64,000 nt of DNA from Rhodococcus sp. CH91 (GTDB taxonomy: Bacteria; Actinomycetota; Actinomycetes; Mycobacteriales; Mycobacteriaceae): the NCBI RefSeq assembly GCF_022554085.1, contig NZ_JAKFYR010000007.1:158914-222913 (forward strand). Direction: 5' to 3'. Every line of letters begins with the position of its first letter. Position 1 is the stretch's first letter. Shown one piece after another: positions 56,623 to 64,000 of this stretch. The notes beneath the pieces were generated by a model, which was not told the DNA's origin, made no database searches, and was given only the letters and a program-made list of their open reading frames with translations. A program made the translations under genes and the position numbers.

Positions 56623-56994
56623 TCAGCCCTGGTCGGCGCGGGCCTGTGCGATCTGCTGGCGGACGTCGTCCATGTCGAGTTGCTTGACCTGCGAGAGGAG
56701 ATCCTCGAGAGCAGCGGGCGGAAGGGCACCTGCCTGGTTGTAGACCAGGATGCCTTCCCGAAAGGCCATGATCGTGGGGATCGAGCGGATGTTCGCGGCT
56801 GCCGCGATGGCCTGCTCGGCCTCGGTGTCGACCTTCGCGTGCACCACGTCGGGGTGCTTCTCCGAGGATGCTTCGAAGGTGGGGGCGAACTGCTTGCACG
56901 GGCCGCACCAGTCGGCCCAGAAGTCGACGAGCACGATGTCGTTGCTCGTGACGACCTCGTCGAAGTCCTGCTGGGTGAGAGCCTTGGTTGCCAC
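56623..56994 (-). CDS. trxA: Thioredoxin
   Basis: A 123-residue thioredoxin with the active site WCGPC (Cys30 and Cys33) in VDFWADWCGPCKQFAP and the cis-proline loop IRSIPTIMAF. GTG 56994 has AAAGGA upstream. About 15 extra C-terminal residues (DMDDVRQQIAQARADQG) follow the last helix of the fold. It would act as a cytoplasmic disulfide reductant. Confidence 0.95.
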   Translation of the reverse strand: MATKALTQQDFDEVVTSNDIVLVDFWADWCGPCKQFAPTFEASSEKHPDVVHAKVDTEAEQAIAAAANIRSIPTIMAFREGILVYNQAGALPPAALEDLLSQVKQLDMDDVRQQIAQARADQG

Positions 56995-57136
56995 GGAAAT
57001 CCTTTCGGTCGGGCGTGTCGACGGGTCCAACATCCGGCCGCCGTTGTTTCTTCCCGTTACGGTGTTCCTTCCGCCCACGCTACGTGACCGGCCCGGCTCC
57101 GGTGGCGCGTAGACGGTGGGCGAGTGGACGGATCCG

Positions 57137-58141
57137 TCACACTCCGGCCGGCTCGGGTACGCGTCGGAAGGTGCGGCGGTAGGCCTGCGGAGTGGTCTGC
57201 CGCAGCCGCAGGAAATGCTGCCGCAGCACCGCGGCGGTTCCGAACCCGACTCGGTCGGCCACCACGTCGACGGGCAGATCCGTCTCTTCGAGCAGCCGCT
57301 GGGCTGCGAGGACACGCTGGTCGCGGAGCCAGCGGCCCGGGGTGACCCCGACCTCGGCGACGAAACGGCGTGCGAAGGTACGCGGCGACATGTGTGCCTT
57401 CTGCGCCAGGACGGCCACGGGCAGGTCCTGATCGAGATGCGCGCTCATCCAGTCCAGCAGCGGCGCCAGCGACTCGTCCTTGCACTCGGGCAGCGGCATC
57501 GCGACGTATTGCGCCTGCCCGCCGTCGCGATGCGGTGGCACCACCATGCGCCGGGCGATCGTGTTGGCGACGTGCGAACCCTGCACGGTACGCACGATGT
57601 GCAGGCACAGGTCGATGCCTGCCGCGGTGCCCGCGGCGGTGAGGACCGGATGGTCGTCGACATAGAGCACGTCCCGGTCGACCTGCGCCGCCGGGTACAT
57701 CCGTGCGAGACGTTCCGCGTGCATCCAGTGGGTCGTGCAGCGGCGCCCGTCGAGCAGTCCCGCCGCGCCGAGGACGAACGCTCCGGTGCACATGCTCGCC
57801 ACGCGCGCACCGCGGTCGACCGCGGCCCGCAACTTCGCGAGGAGCGGCCCGAGGCTTTCCTCGTCGAGCGGCGGACCGTCGCTGCTCACGGCGGGTACGA
57901 GGATCAGATCGGCCTCGTCGAGCAGGTCGAGGGTGCCGGGTACGTCGATGGTGTACCCGAAGCGGGTGCGCACGGGTTCGGAGCTCGCCGCGACGAGATG
58001 GAAGTCGTAGGTGGGCAGACCGTCGTCGGAGCGGTCGAAACCGAACACCTCGCACGCCACACCGAGCTCGAACGTCTCGACGTAGGGGAGGAGGGGTACG
58101 ACCACCTTCTCGAGCTTGCCTGCCCCAGGTGTTCCGGCCAT
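57137..58141 (-). CDS. GlxA/FtrA-type AraC-family regulator with DJ-1-like domain
   Basis: A 334-residue regulator. The N-terminal two thirds is a DJ-1/PfpI-like ligand-binding domain, with the elbow cysteine in SMCTGAFVLGAAGLLDG; the C-terminal 100 residues are an AraC double helix-turn-helix (LPVAVLAQKAHMSPRTFARR ... DVVADRVGFGTAAVLRQHF). ATG 58141 has no ribosome site. It is divergent from a 39-residue membrane peptide, and an inverted repeat lies between them. Members respond to small nitrogen compounds or carnitine-type substrates; the ligand here is unknown. Confidence 0.9.
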   Translation of the reverse strand: MAGTPGAGKLEKVVVPLLPYVETFELGVACEVFGFDRSDDGLPTYDFHLVAASSEPVRTRFGYTIDVPGTLDLLDEADLILVPAVSSDGPPLDEESLGPLLAKLRAAVDRGARVASMCTGAFVLGAAGLLDGRRCTTHWMHAERLARMYPAAQVDRDVLYVDDHPVLTAAGTAAGIDLCLHIVRTVQGSHVANTIARRMVVPPHRDGGQAQYVAMPLPECKDESLAPLLDWMSAHLDQDLPVAVLAQKAHMSPRTFARRFVAEVGVTPGRWLRDQRVLAAQRLLEETDLPVDVVADRVGFGTAAVLRQHFLRLRQTTPQAYRRTFRRVPEPAGV

Positions 58142-58161
58142 GTGGACAGTGTGACAGCCCG

Positions 58162-58198
58162 GTGGCAGAAAATCGACGTTTGCTGACAATTCTGCCAC
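58162..58198. promoter_or_regulatory. 9-bp inverted repeat between the GlxA-type regulator and small ORF
   Basis: GTGGCAGAA (58162-58170) and TTCTGCCAC (58190-58198) are perfect inverted copies separated by 19 bases, filling much of the 93-bp divergent gap. Half-sites repeat about every 28 bp centre to centre. A reasonable operator for the divergent AraC-family regulator, which usually binds such paired half-sites. Confidence 0.5.
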
Positions 58199-58234
58199 TG
58201 TTGCGGAGATCGACGAGGCAGCAGGCTGGGAGGC

Positions 58235-58354
58235 ATGATCGTTCTCGCGCTCGTGGTCCTGGGAACCGTACTCCTCCTCGACGTCCTCGCCCTCCTCGGA
58301 CGCACACCCGATACCCGTTGGGAGAAGACGCAATTCGGCGACTACCGGTTCTGA
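58235..58354 (+). CDS. 39-residue single-helix membrane peptide
   Basis: ATG 58235 is preceded by GGGAGG at ideal spacing. The product has one hydrophobic helix (MIVLALVVLGTVLLLDVLAL) followed by a polar tail containing RTPDTRWEKTQFGDYRF. The gene is shorter than usual annotation cut-offs, but the ribosome site, start and helix make it credible. It is divergent from the GlxA-type regulator and probably controlled by it. Function is unknown. Confidence 0.65.
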   Translation: MIVLALVVLGTVLLLDVLALLGRTPDTRWEKTQFGDYRF

Positions 58355-58369
58355 CGCGTCGTCTTCCGG

Positions 58370-58897
58370 TCAGGTGAGCGACCACTCGCGTCTGCTCTCC
58401 CCGTCCCACCGCCGGACGCCGCCGCTCGCACCCGCCAATCGCGTCTCGGGAGTCTGCGTCGCCGCGAGTGCCACGCCGATCCGCGCCACGGGCACACGTC
58501 GTGCGAGTGTCACGTGCGGTGTCCACTCACCCGGCCGGATGTGCGCCGGAATTCCCGGGCATCCCGCGAGGATCTCGAACACCCGTGCGTGGAGTTCGAG
58601 CAGGGCGATCGAGGGCACGACCGTCCTCGCGAGAGTCGCGTGCCGGCTACCGAAGACCACGACACCACCGAGCCGGACCGCCAGGGGCCGCGGCGGGAGT
58701 ACAGCGCGCAACGCGTCGTCGAACTCGGTGGGCAGGGCACCCGCGACGAACAGGGTGACGTGCGGGCGGTTGGATTCGGCGCGCACGCGCCCCTGACTGC
58801 CCACACCCGCCTCGAGCAATCGCGACCATTCGTCCCGCACCACGGCATCGAGACGGGGGTCGAGGAGGACTTCCACCGACTGGACCACGGTAGGCAA
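58370..58897 (-). CDS. 2'-5' RNA ligase-like 2H phosphoesterase
   Basis: A 175-residue protein with the two HxT motifs of the 2H phosphoesterase fold, His46-Val-Thr48 (RPHVTLFV) and His128-Val-Thr130 (WTPHVTLAR). Family members hydrolyse cyclic phosphodiesters or 2'-5' linkages; the nucleotide target is unknown. It is divergent from the isopropylmalate-dehydrogenase-like gene with only ten bases between starts. Confidence 0.88.
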   Translation of the reverse strand: MPTVVQSVEVLLDPRLDAVVRDEWSRLLEAGVGSQGRVRAESNRPHVTLFVAGALPTEFDDALRAVLPPRPLAVRLGGVVVFGSRHATLARTVVPSIALLELHARVFEILAGCPGIPAHIRPGEWTPHVTLARRVPVARIGVALAATQTPETRLAGASGGVRRWDGESRREWSLT

Positions 58898-58907
58898 TGA
58901 TGACCGG

Positions 58908-59996
58908 GTGACGGACGAGACCGCAACGCTTCAGCACCATCGCATCGGAATCCTGGAAGGGGACGGGATCGGCCGTGAGATCGTGCCGGCGACCCGCACC
59001 GTCGTCGATGCGGCCGTCGCCGCGGCCGGGGGAGTCGCAGTCGACTGGGTGCCGCTGCCCATCGGCGCCGCGGCCATCGACAGCCACGGCACGCCCCTCC
59101 CGGAGGAGACCCTCGAGAGCCTCGCCGGTCTCGACGCGTGGATCCTCGGCCCCCACGACAGTGCCTCCTATCCGCCGCAGTTCCGGGGCGAACTCACCCC
59201 GGGCGGGCGGATCCGCAAACATTTCGACCTGTACGCGAACATCCGTCCCGCCTGTGCGCTCCCGGGAGCACCGTCCGTCTCGCCCGAGATGGATCTCGTC
59301 GTCGTCCGCGAGAACACCGAGGGTTTCTACGCCGATCGCAACATGGCCGTCGGCAGCGGGGAGTTCATGCCCACCCCCGACATCGCCCTCGCCGTCGGGG
59401 TCGTCACCCGCGCCGCCTGCGAACGCATCGCGCACACCGCCTTCGACCTCGCGTCGCGGCGTCGCAAGCGGGTCACCATCGTGCACAAGGCGAACGTGCT
59501 CTCACACACCACGGGCCTGTTCCGGGACGTCTGCGAGGAAGTGGGTCGCCTGTATCCGAGCGTCACCGTGGACGACCGGCACGTCGACGCGATGGCCGCC
59601 CTGCTCGTGCGCCGCGGCGAGGAGTTCGACGTCGTAGTGACGGAGAACATGTTCGGCGACATCCTGTCCGATCTCGCGGCCGAACTCTCCGGCTCCCTCG
59701 GAACCGCCGCGTCGATCAACGCCTCGCGGACGAAGGCCATGGCGCAGGCCGCCCACGGCGCCGCCCCCGACATCGCCGGTCTCGGGCGCGCGAATCCTGT
59801 CGCGCTCATCCTTTCCGCCGCAATGCTTCTCGATCGTCTCGGTGCCCGCGTCGACTCCCACTTCACCGCTGCCGCCCGCATCATCGAGGACGCGGTGCGC
59901 GCCACGATCGCGGCAGGCACCGCGACGGCCGATCTCGGTGGCACGGCGTCGACGGCGGAGTTCACCGCCGGCGTCGTCGCGCGACTGGGCGCCTGA
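58908..59996 (+). CDS. Isocitrate/isopropylmalate-dehydrogenase-family oxidoreductase
   Basis: A 362-residue metal- and NAD(P)-dependent decarboxylating dehydrogenase of the beta-hydroxyacid family. The opening block IGILEGDGIGREIVPATRTV, the substrate-binding VVRENTEGFYADRN, the catalytic lysine region VTIVHKANVLSHTTGLFRD and the metal-binding TENMFGDILSDLAAELSGSL are all visible. The NTEGFYADRN form is closer to tartrate dehydrogenase and homoisocitrate-type enzymes than to LeuB. The GTG start has no strong ribosome site. Confidence 0.88.
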   Translation: MTDETATLQHHRIGILEGDGIGREIVPATRTVVDAAVAAAGGVAVDWVPLPIGAAAIDSHGTPLPEETLESLAGLDAWILGPHDSASYPPQFRGELTPGGRIRKHFDLYANIRPACALPGAPSVSPEMDLVVVRENTEGFYADRNMAVGSGEFMPTPDIALAVGVVTRAACERIAHTAFDLASRRRKRVTIVHKANVLSHTTGLFRDVCEEVGRLYPSVTVDDRHVDAMAALLVRRGEEFDVVVTENMFGDILSDLAAELSGSLGTAASINASRTKAMAQAAHGAAPDIAGLGRANPVALILSAAMLLDRLGARVDSHFTAAARIIEDAVRATIAAGTATADLGGTASTAEFTAGVVARLGA

Positions 59997-60043
59997 GTGC
60001 AGGTTTGCATTCGACCCCACCCCGGGTTGGATACTGTGCGACT

Positions 60044-60976
60044 GTGAATCGAGCAGTGCACACCCGACGCCGGGCCGCGGCCGTGCACGGCCACCTCCGG
60101 AGGCTGAGCAGACCGGCCGGAATCCTGGCCGTGCTCGCCGTCGCGACCGGGTGCGTGGTCAACACCGAATCGACCGTCCCGGCCGGCGACCGGATCCGCG
60201 CGGAGAAGGTCGAGGCCGTGGCGGAATTGCTGCCACCCGACGTCGCCGACGGCGGAACACTCGACGTCGGGGTCAACGTCCCGTACGCGCCCAACGAGTT
60301 CAAGGACGACGACGGCAGCATCGTCGGATTCGGTGTCGAACTGGTCCAGGCGGTCGGGGACGTGCTCGGGCTCACGCCGGTGTTCAACGAGGCGGACTTC
60401 GACCGGATCATTCCCGCGGTGCAGGCCGGCACCTTCGAGATGGGATCGTCCTCCTTCACCGACACGAAGGAGCGGGAGGAATCCGTCGACTTCGTCACGT
60501 ACTACAGCGCGGGGGTGCAGTGGGCGCAGCGCACCGGGGAACCGGTCGATCCCGACAATGCCTGTGGGCTGCGCGTGGCCGTGCAGACCACCACCATCGA
60601 GGATCTCGAGGAGGTCCCGGCCAAGAGCGAGGACTGCGTCGCCCGGGGTCTTCCCCCCATCGACAAGGTCAAGTACGACAGCCAGGACGAAGCCGCCAAC
60701 GCCCTGATCCTCGGACGGGTGGACGCGCTGTCCGCGGACTCGCCGGTCACGGCGTACGTCATCGCACGCAGTGAGGGGCGGCTCGAACCCGCCGGCGAGG
60801 TCTTCGACGCGGCGCCCTACGGATTCGTCGTGGCCAAGGGCTCGCCGTTCGCTCCCGTCCTGCAGCAGGCGGTGCAGCAGCTGATCGATTCCGGTGTGTA
60901 CGGCGAGATCACCGAACGCTGGGGCATGGAGGACGGGGCGATCGCCACGTCGCAGATCAACGGCGCGACGAGCTGA
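60044..60976 (+). CDS. Polar amino acid ABC transporter substrate-binding lipoprotein
   Basis: A 310-residue family 3 solute-binding protein with lipidated Cys37 in LAVLAVATGCVVN. Family stretches are TLDVGVNVPYAPNEFKDDDG, IVGFGVELVQAVGDVLGL and FDRIIPAVQAGTFEMGSSSF. GTG 60044 is six bases after TACTGT (60032-60037) with a -35-like TTCGAC 16 bases upstream of that, so transcription may start at the codon. It is the first gene of a three-gene importer operon. Confidence 0.88.
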   Translation: MNRAVHTRRRAAAVHGHLRRLSRPAGILAVLAVATGCVVNTESTVPAGDRIRAEKVEAVAELLPPDVADGGTLDVGVNVPYAPNEFKDDDGSIVGFGVELVQAVGDVLGLTPVFNEADFDRIIPAVQAGTFEMGSSSFTDTKEREESVDFVTYYSAGVQWAQRTGEPVDPDNACGLRVAVQTTTIEDLEEVPAKSEDCVARGLPPIDKVKYDSQDEAANALILGRVDALSADSPVTAYVIARSEGRLEPAGEVFDAAPYGFVVAKGSPFAPVLQQAVQQLIDSGVYGEITERWGMEDGAIATSQINGATS

Positions 60977-60987
60977 GAGAGGGAACC

Positions 60988-61974
60988 ATGAGCGAGTCCA
61001 CGTCCGCGAGATCCGCGGAACCGCGGCCGGACGAACCGGAACCGATCCGCGCAGTACCCCTGCGGCATCCCGGACGCTGGATCTCCGGTGCGATCGTCCT
61101 GATCGCACTCGGGCTGTTCGCCTGGGGTGCGGCCACCAACGAGGCCTACCGCTGGGACATCTACGCCCAGTACCTGTTCGACCGACGCATCACCGCCGCG
61201 GCGTGGAAGACGGTGCAGCTGACCGTCCTCGCGATGCTCGCCGCCGTGGCCCTGGGCGTGGTACTCGCGGTGATGCGCCTGTCTCCGAACCCGGTACTGC
61301 GCTCGGTCGCGTGGCTGTATCTGTGGGTCTTCCGGGGCACTCCGGTGTACGTGCAGCTCGTGCTGTGGGGGCTGTTCCCGTCGATCTACAAGCAGATCGA
61401 CCTCGGGATCCCGTTCGTCCACCAATTCGTCCACATCGACGTGCAGGGCCTGAACGCGGCCTTCCTGTTCGCCGTCATCGGCCTGGCCCTCAACGAAGCG
61501 GCGTATATGGCGGAGATCGTGCGGGCCGGCATCACCTCGGTGCCCGAAGGGCAGGTCGAGGCGTCCACGGCGCTCGGAATGTCGTGGACGCAGACCATCC
61601 GCCGCACCGTGCTTCCGCAGGCCATGCGGGTGATCATCCCGCCGACCGGCAACGAGCTGATCAGCATGCTCAAGACGACCTCGCTCGTCGCCGCGGTGCC
61701 CTACAGCCTCGAACTGTACGGCCGGGCCCGTGACATCTCGGGTGCGAACTTCCAGCCGATTCCGCTGCTGCTCGTCGCGGCCACCTGGTATCTGGCCATC
61801 ACCAGCATCCTCATGATCGGCCAGTACTACCTGGAACGGCATTATTCGAAGGGGCTGAGCCGACAGCTCACGGCTCGTCAGCTGCAAGCACTCGCCGACG
61901 CACAGAACACACCGATCACCGAGGCCGGCAAGCCCACGCCGAAGCCCGGAGCACCGGGAGAGGAACGCTTATGA
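60988..61974 (+). CDS. Polar amino acid ABC transporter permease
   Basis: A 328-residue HisM/GlnP-type permease with an N-terminal cytoplasmic stretch, then about six helices. The coupling loop region is [19 protein letters not shown] with [19 protein letters not shown]. The N-terminal [16 protein letters not shown] block is usual in actinobacterial members. Starts 11 bases after the binding protein and overlaps the ATPase gene. Confidence 0.9.
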   Translation: MSESTSARSAEPRPDEPEPIRAVPLRHPGRWISGAIVLIALGLFAWGAATNEAYRWDIYAQYLFDRRITAAAWKTVQLTVLAMLAAVALGVVLAVMRLSPNPVLRSVAWLYLWVFRGTPVYVQLVLWGLFPSIYKQIDLGIPFVHQFVHIDVQGLNAAFLFAVIGLALNEAAYMAEIVRAGITSVPEGQVEASTALGMSWTQTIRRTVLPQAMRVIIPPTGNELISMLKTTSLVAAVPYSLELYGRARDISGANFQPIPLLLVAATWYLAITSILMIGQYYLERHYSKGLSRQLTARQLQALADAQNTPITEAGKPTPKPGAPGEERL

Positions 61975-62744
61975 CGTCCGTCGACACGCCGATGGTCCGG
62001 GCCGATCGGGTCTGCAAGAGCTACGGCGCGGTCAAAGTGCTCAAGGGCATCTCGCTCGAGGTCGGGCGCGGTCAGGTCACCTGCTTGATCGGGCCGTCCG
62101 GATCCGGGAAGTCGACCTTTCTGCGGTGCATCAACCATCTCGAACGCGTGGATGCGGGGCGTCTGTACGTCGACGGCGACCTCGTCGGCTACGCCGAGCG
62201 CGGTTCGAAGCTCTACGAACTGCACCCGCGCGTCGCCGCACGCCAGCGGCGTGACATCGGCATGGTGTTCCAGCATTTCAACCTGTTCCCGCACCGCACC
62301 GTGCTCGAGAACGTCGTCGAGGCCCCGGTCCTCGTCAAGAAGATCAAGCGGGACGTCGCGGTCGAGAAGGCCCGCGATCTGCTCGCGCGGGTGGGCCTCG
62401 CCGACAAGATCGATGCCTATCCCGCCCAGCTCTCCGGCGGACAGCAGCAGCGTGTCGCGATCGCCCGTGCGCTCGCGATGGATCCCAAGCTCATGCTGTT
62501 CGACGAGCCCACCTCGGCTCTCGACCCCGAACTTGTCGGCGAGGTGCTCGCGGTGATGCGCGATCTCGCGGCCGGCGGCATGACGATGGTCGTGGTCACC
62601 CACGAGATGGGCTTCGCGCGCGAGGTCGCCGACCAGCTGGTGTTCATGGACGGTGGCGTGGTCGTCGAGGCCGGCGACCCCCGCACCGTGCTGTCCGACC
62701 CGCAGCAGAGCCGGACCAAGGAGTTCCTGTCGCGGTTGCTGTGA
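61971..62744 (+). CDS. Polar amino acid ABC transporter ATP-binding protein (GlnQ-like)
   Basis: A 257-residue ATPase with Walker [17 protein letters not shown], signature [18 protein letters not shown], Walker [15 protein letters not shown] and an H-loop [10 protein letters not shown]. Ends seven bases before the convergent methyltransferase gene, with no clear terminator between. The amino acid carried is unknown. Confidence 0.93.
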   Translation: MTSVDTPMVRADRVCKSYGAVKVLKGISLEVGRGQVTCLIGPSGSGKSTFLRCINHLERVDAGRLYVDGDLVGYAERGSKLYELHPRVAARQRRDIGMVFQHFNLFPHRTVLENVVEAPVLVKKIKRDVAVEKARDLLARVGLADKIDAYPAQLSGGQQQRVAIARALAMDPKLMLFDEPTSALDPELVGEVLAVMRDLAAGGMTMVVVTHEMGFAREVADQLVFMDGGVVVEAGDPRTVLSDPQQSRTKEFLSRLL

Positions 62745-62751
62745 GTCCGGG

Positions 62752-63660
62752 TCAGCGGGGTTTGCGACTGCAGAAGATGGCGGTGCCGGGGAAGACGGAC
62801 CCGCGCAGCGGGCTCCACTGTCCCCACTCGCGGTCGAGGTGGTCGGGCCACTCCGGCTCGACGATGTCGTAGACCTCGAGACCCGCGGCGACGAGTTCGC
62901 GCACCCGGTCGCCCACGGTGCGGTGGTGTTCGGCGTAGGTCGGTCTGCCCGCGGGATCGACCTCGACATAGGGGGTCCGGTCGAAATAGGGGAACATGGC
63001 GATCAGGCCGTGTTCTCCCGGATCGTCGGGGAAGATCCAGCGCATCGGATGGTTCACCGAGAACACCCATCGGCCGCCCGGCCGCAGCACCCGCGCGACC
63101 TCGCGCATGACACGACCGGAATCGGCGACGAAGGGCACCGCGCCGAAGGCCGAACACACGATGTCGAAGCTCGCGTCGGCGAAGGGCAGATTCTCGGCGC
63201 CGGCCTGCACGAGCGGGACCGTCCGTCCGGAGGCGGCCATCGCGGCGAGCCCGCGCTGCAGCATGCCTGCCGAGATGTCCAGGCCGACCGCCCGGGCGCC
63301 CTGCCCGGCCAGCCAGCGGGTGCAGGGGGCCGAACCGCAGCCGAGTTCGAGGACGTCGCGTCCGGCGACGGGGCCGAGCAGTTGTACGTCCGCCTCGTGC
63401 AGCCCCTCCGGACACCACACGAATTCCCCCTCGGGAGTGTCCACTCCGAGGAACTCGCCGTGTGTGCGGTGGTAGTCCTCGGTGTCGGCGTCCCACCACA
63501 CCCGGTTGGCGCGCTCGCTCTCGAGGGAACCGAGCCGGATCCGGGTGGCCCGGGTCTCACCGAGGATCTCCGCCGCGATCGCGTGTCGTCCGGTCTCGTC
63601 GTCGGCCCGATCCGGAGCGGTGGAAAGGTCTGAAACAGGGGTGTTCTCGGAGCCGGACAT
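62752..63660 (-). CDS. SAM-dependent methyltransferase
   Basis: A 302-residue class I methyltransferase. The SAM-binding motif is VLELGCGSAPCTRWLAGQG, followed by VGLDISAGMLQRGLAAM, ENLPFADASFDIVCSAFGAV and VLRPGGRWVFSVNHPM. The target is not recognisable. The ATG at 63660 lies seven bases downstream of TAGGCT (minus strand, 63673-63668) without a ribosome site, so the message is probably leaderless. Confidence 0.88.
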   Translation of the reverse strand: MSGSENTPVSDLSTAPDRADDETGRHAIAAEILGETRATRIRLGSLESERANRVWWDADTEDYHRTHGEFLGVDTPEGEFVWCPEGLHEADVQLLGPVAGRDVLELGCGSAPCTRWLAGQGARAVGLDISAGMLQRGLAAMAASGRTVPLVQAGAENLPFADASFDIVCSAFGAVPFVADSGRVMREVARVLRPGGRWVFSVNHPMRWIFPDDPGEHGLIAMFPYFDRTPYVEVDPAGRPTYAEHHRTVGDRVRELVAAGLEVYDIVEPEWPDHLDREWGQWSPLRGSVFPGTAIFCSRKPR

Positions 63661-63704
63661 ATCCTGCAGCCTAGTGGGTGGCAGATGCCCGCAAGGACAT
63701 CGGT

Positions 63705-63734
63705 TTGCCCACCTCCCCCCGAGGCGCGTAGCCT
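63705..63734 (+). promoter_or_regulatory. Candidate promoter of rpsA
   Basis: TTGCCC at 63705-63710 and TAGCCT at 63729-63734 have an 18-base gap, identical in both hexamers and spacing to the promoter proposed ahead of the cysteine leader. The 5' leader would be about 140 bases. Confidence 0.4.
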
Positions 63735-63879
63735 GGTGATCGCGAGTGTCCGCAGTTCGGCCCGAGGTCGATCCACGAAGCTCGCCGTGATTCGCGCATC
63801 GCCGTGTCGCAGTGAGTGATTCACGTGCCCGACCGCATTTGACCAACCGACTATCAACCCGTCCGGAGCAACTCAACAC

Positions 63880-64000
63880 ATGGCCTCCACCACCGTCACC
63901 TCGCCGCAGGTAGCCGTCAACGACATCGGCTCCGCCGAGGATTTCCTCGCCGCCATCGACGCCACGATCAAGTACTTCAACGATGGCGACATCGTCGAAG
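63880..64000 (+). CDS. rpsA: 30S ribosomal protein S1, 5' part only
   Basis: The first 40 codons of ribosomal protein S1, which runs off the window. The visible N-terminus contains the actinobacterial S1 block VTSPQVAVNDIGSAEDFLAA followed by TIKYFNDGDIVE at the start of the first S1 domain. The ATG at 63880 has GGAG about 12 bases upstream. polA-rpsA linkage is the same as in mycobacteria, although here several genes lie between them. Confidence 0.96.
   Translation, partial: MASTTVTSPQVAVNDIGSAEDFLAAIDATIKYFNDGDIVE

Noticed and set aside
1-64000. Mobile elements, CRISPR arrays, prophage genes
   Set aside because: No transposase, integrase, terminal inverted repeat pair or regular short repeat array was recognised; composition is uniform.

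Overview
The window is a high-GC actinobacterial chromosome segment. It is most likely from Rhodococcus or a close mycolic-acid relative (Nocardia and Gordonia are less likely). The reasons are a mycolic-acid-type cyclopropane synthase, a PdtaR antiterminator-type response regulator, an OtsB1-GH65 fusion, many leaderless GTG/ATG starts, and gene order that partly follows the mycobacterial pykA-tesB ... pdtaR ... polA ... rpsA backbone. No insertion sequence, integrase, prophage or CRISPR array was seen; this reads as core chromosome with accessory metabolism between conserved blocks.

Layout. 1-2.3 kb: 3' part of pyruvate kinase and acyl-CoA thioesterase. 2.2-3.4 kb: a DJ-1/PfpI-like gene and MarR regulator under two tandem inverted-repeat operators. 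3.4-7.4 kb: a short cysteine-ended leader peptide with competing hairpins, then a 2-oxoglutarate/Fe(II)-type oxygenase and the methionine importer metQNI. 7.4-8.4 kb: a small membrane protein and an atypical receiver-domain protein. 8.7-24.6 kb: the complete proton-pumping NADH dehydrogenase operon nuoA-N, with nuoE and nuoF fused in frame. 24.6-30.5 kb: a small basic protein, an FMN/3Fe-4S glutamate-synthase-like protein, a cyclopropane synthase, a K+ channel and PEP synthase. 30.5-44 kb: a hypothetical gene, a flavin monooxygenase with an operator at its start, a P2-type cation ATPase, a dehydrogenase, an ABC exporter, a DUF1540 protein, OtsB1-GH65 and a flavodoxin-like protein. 44-47.8 kb: a P-loop-less FtsK-like protein, a secreted serine-hydrolase-like protein, a LexA paralogue, a membrane protein, an odd tRNA-Leu(CAA) and pdtaR. 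48-53.6 kb: a branched-chain amino-acid-type ABC system (binding protein convergent with livHMGF), whose LivH carries an extra exported domain. 53.8-64 kb: polA, thioredoxin, a GlxA-type regulator divergent from a 39-residue membrane peptide, a 2H phosphoesterase, an isopropylmalate-dehydrogenase-like enzyme, a polar amino-acid ABC operon, a methyltransferase and the start of rpsA.

How the genes fit together. Central carbon (pyk, pps), aerobic respiration (nuo) and nutrient uptake (met, liv, polar amino-acid systems) dominate. The most interesting regulatory element is the putative cysteine-sensing attenuator ahead of the oxygenase-metQNI operon. The clearest structural novelties are the NuoE-NuoF fusion, the LivH with an N-terminal exported domain, and a leucine-anticodon tRNA without the long variable arm. 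Everything here was read by eye; no database search was run.
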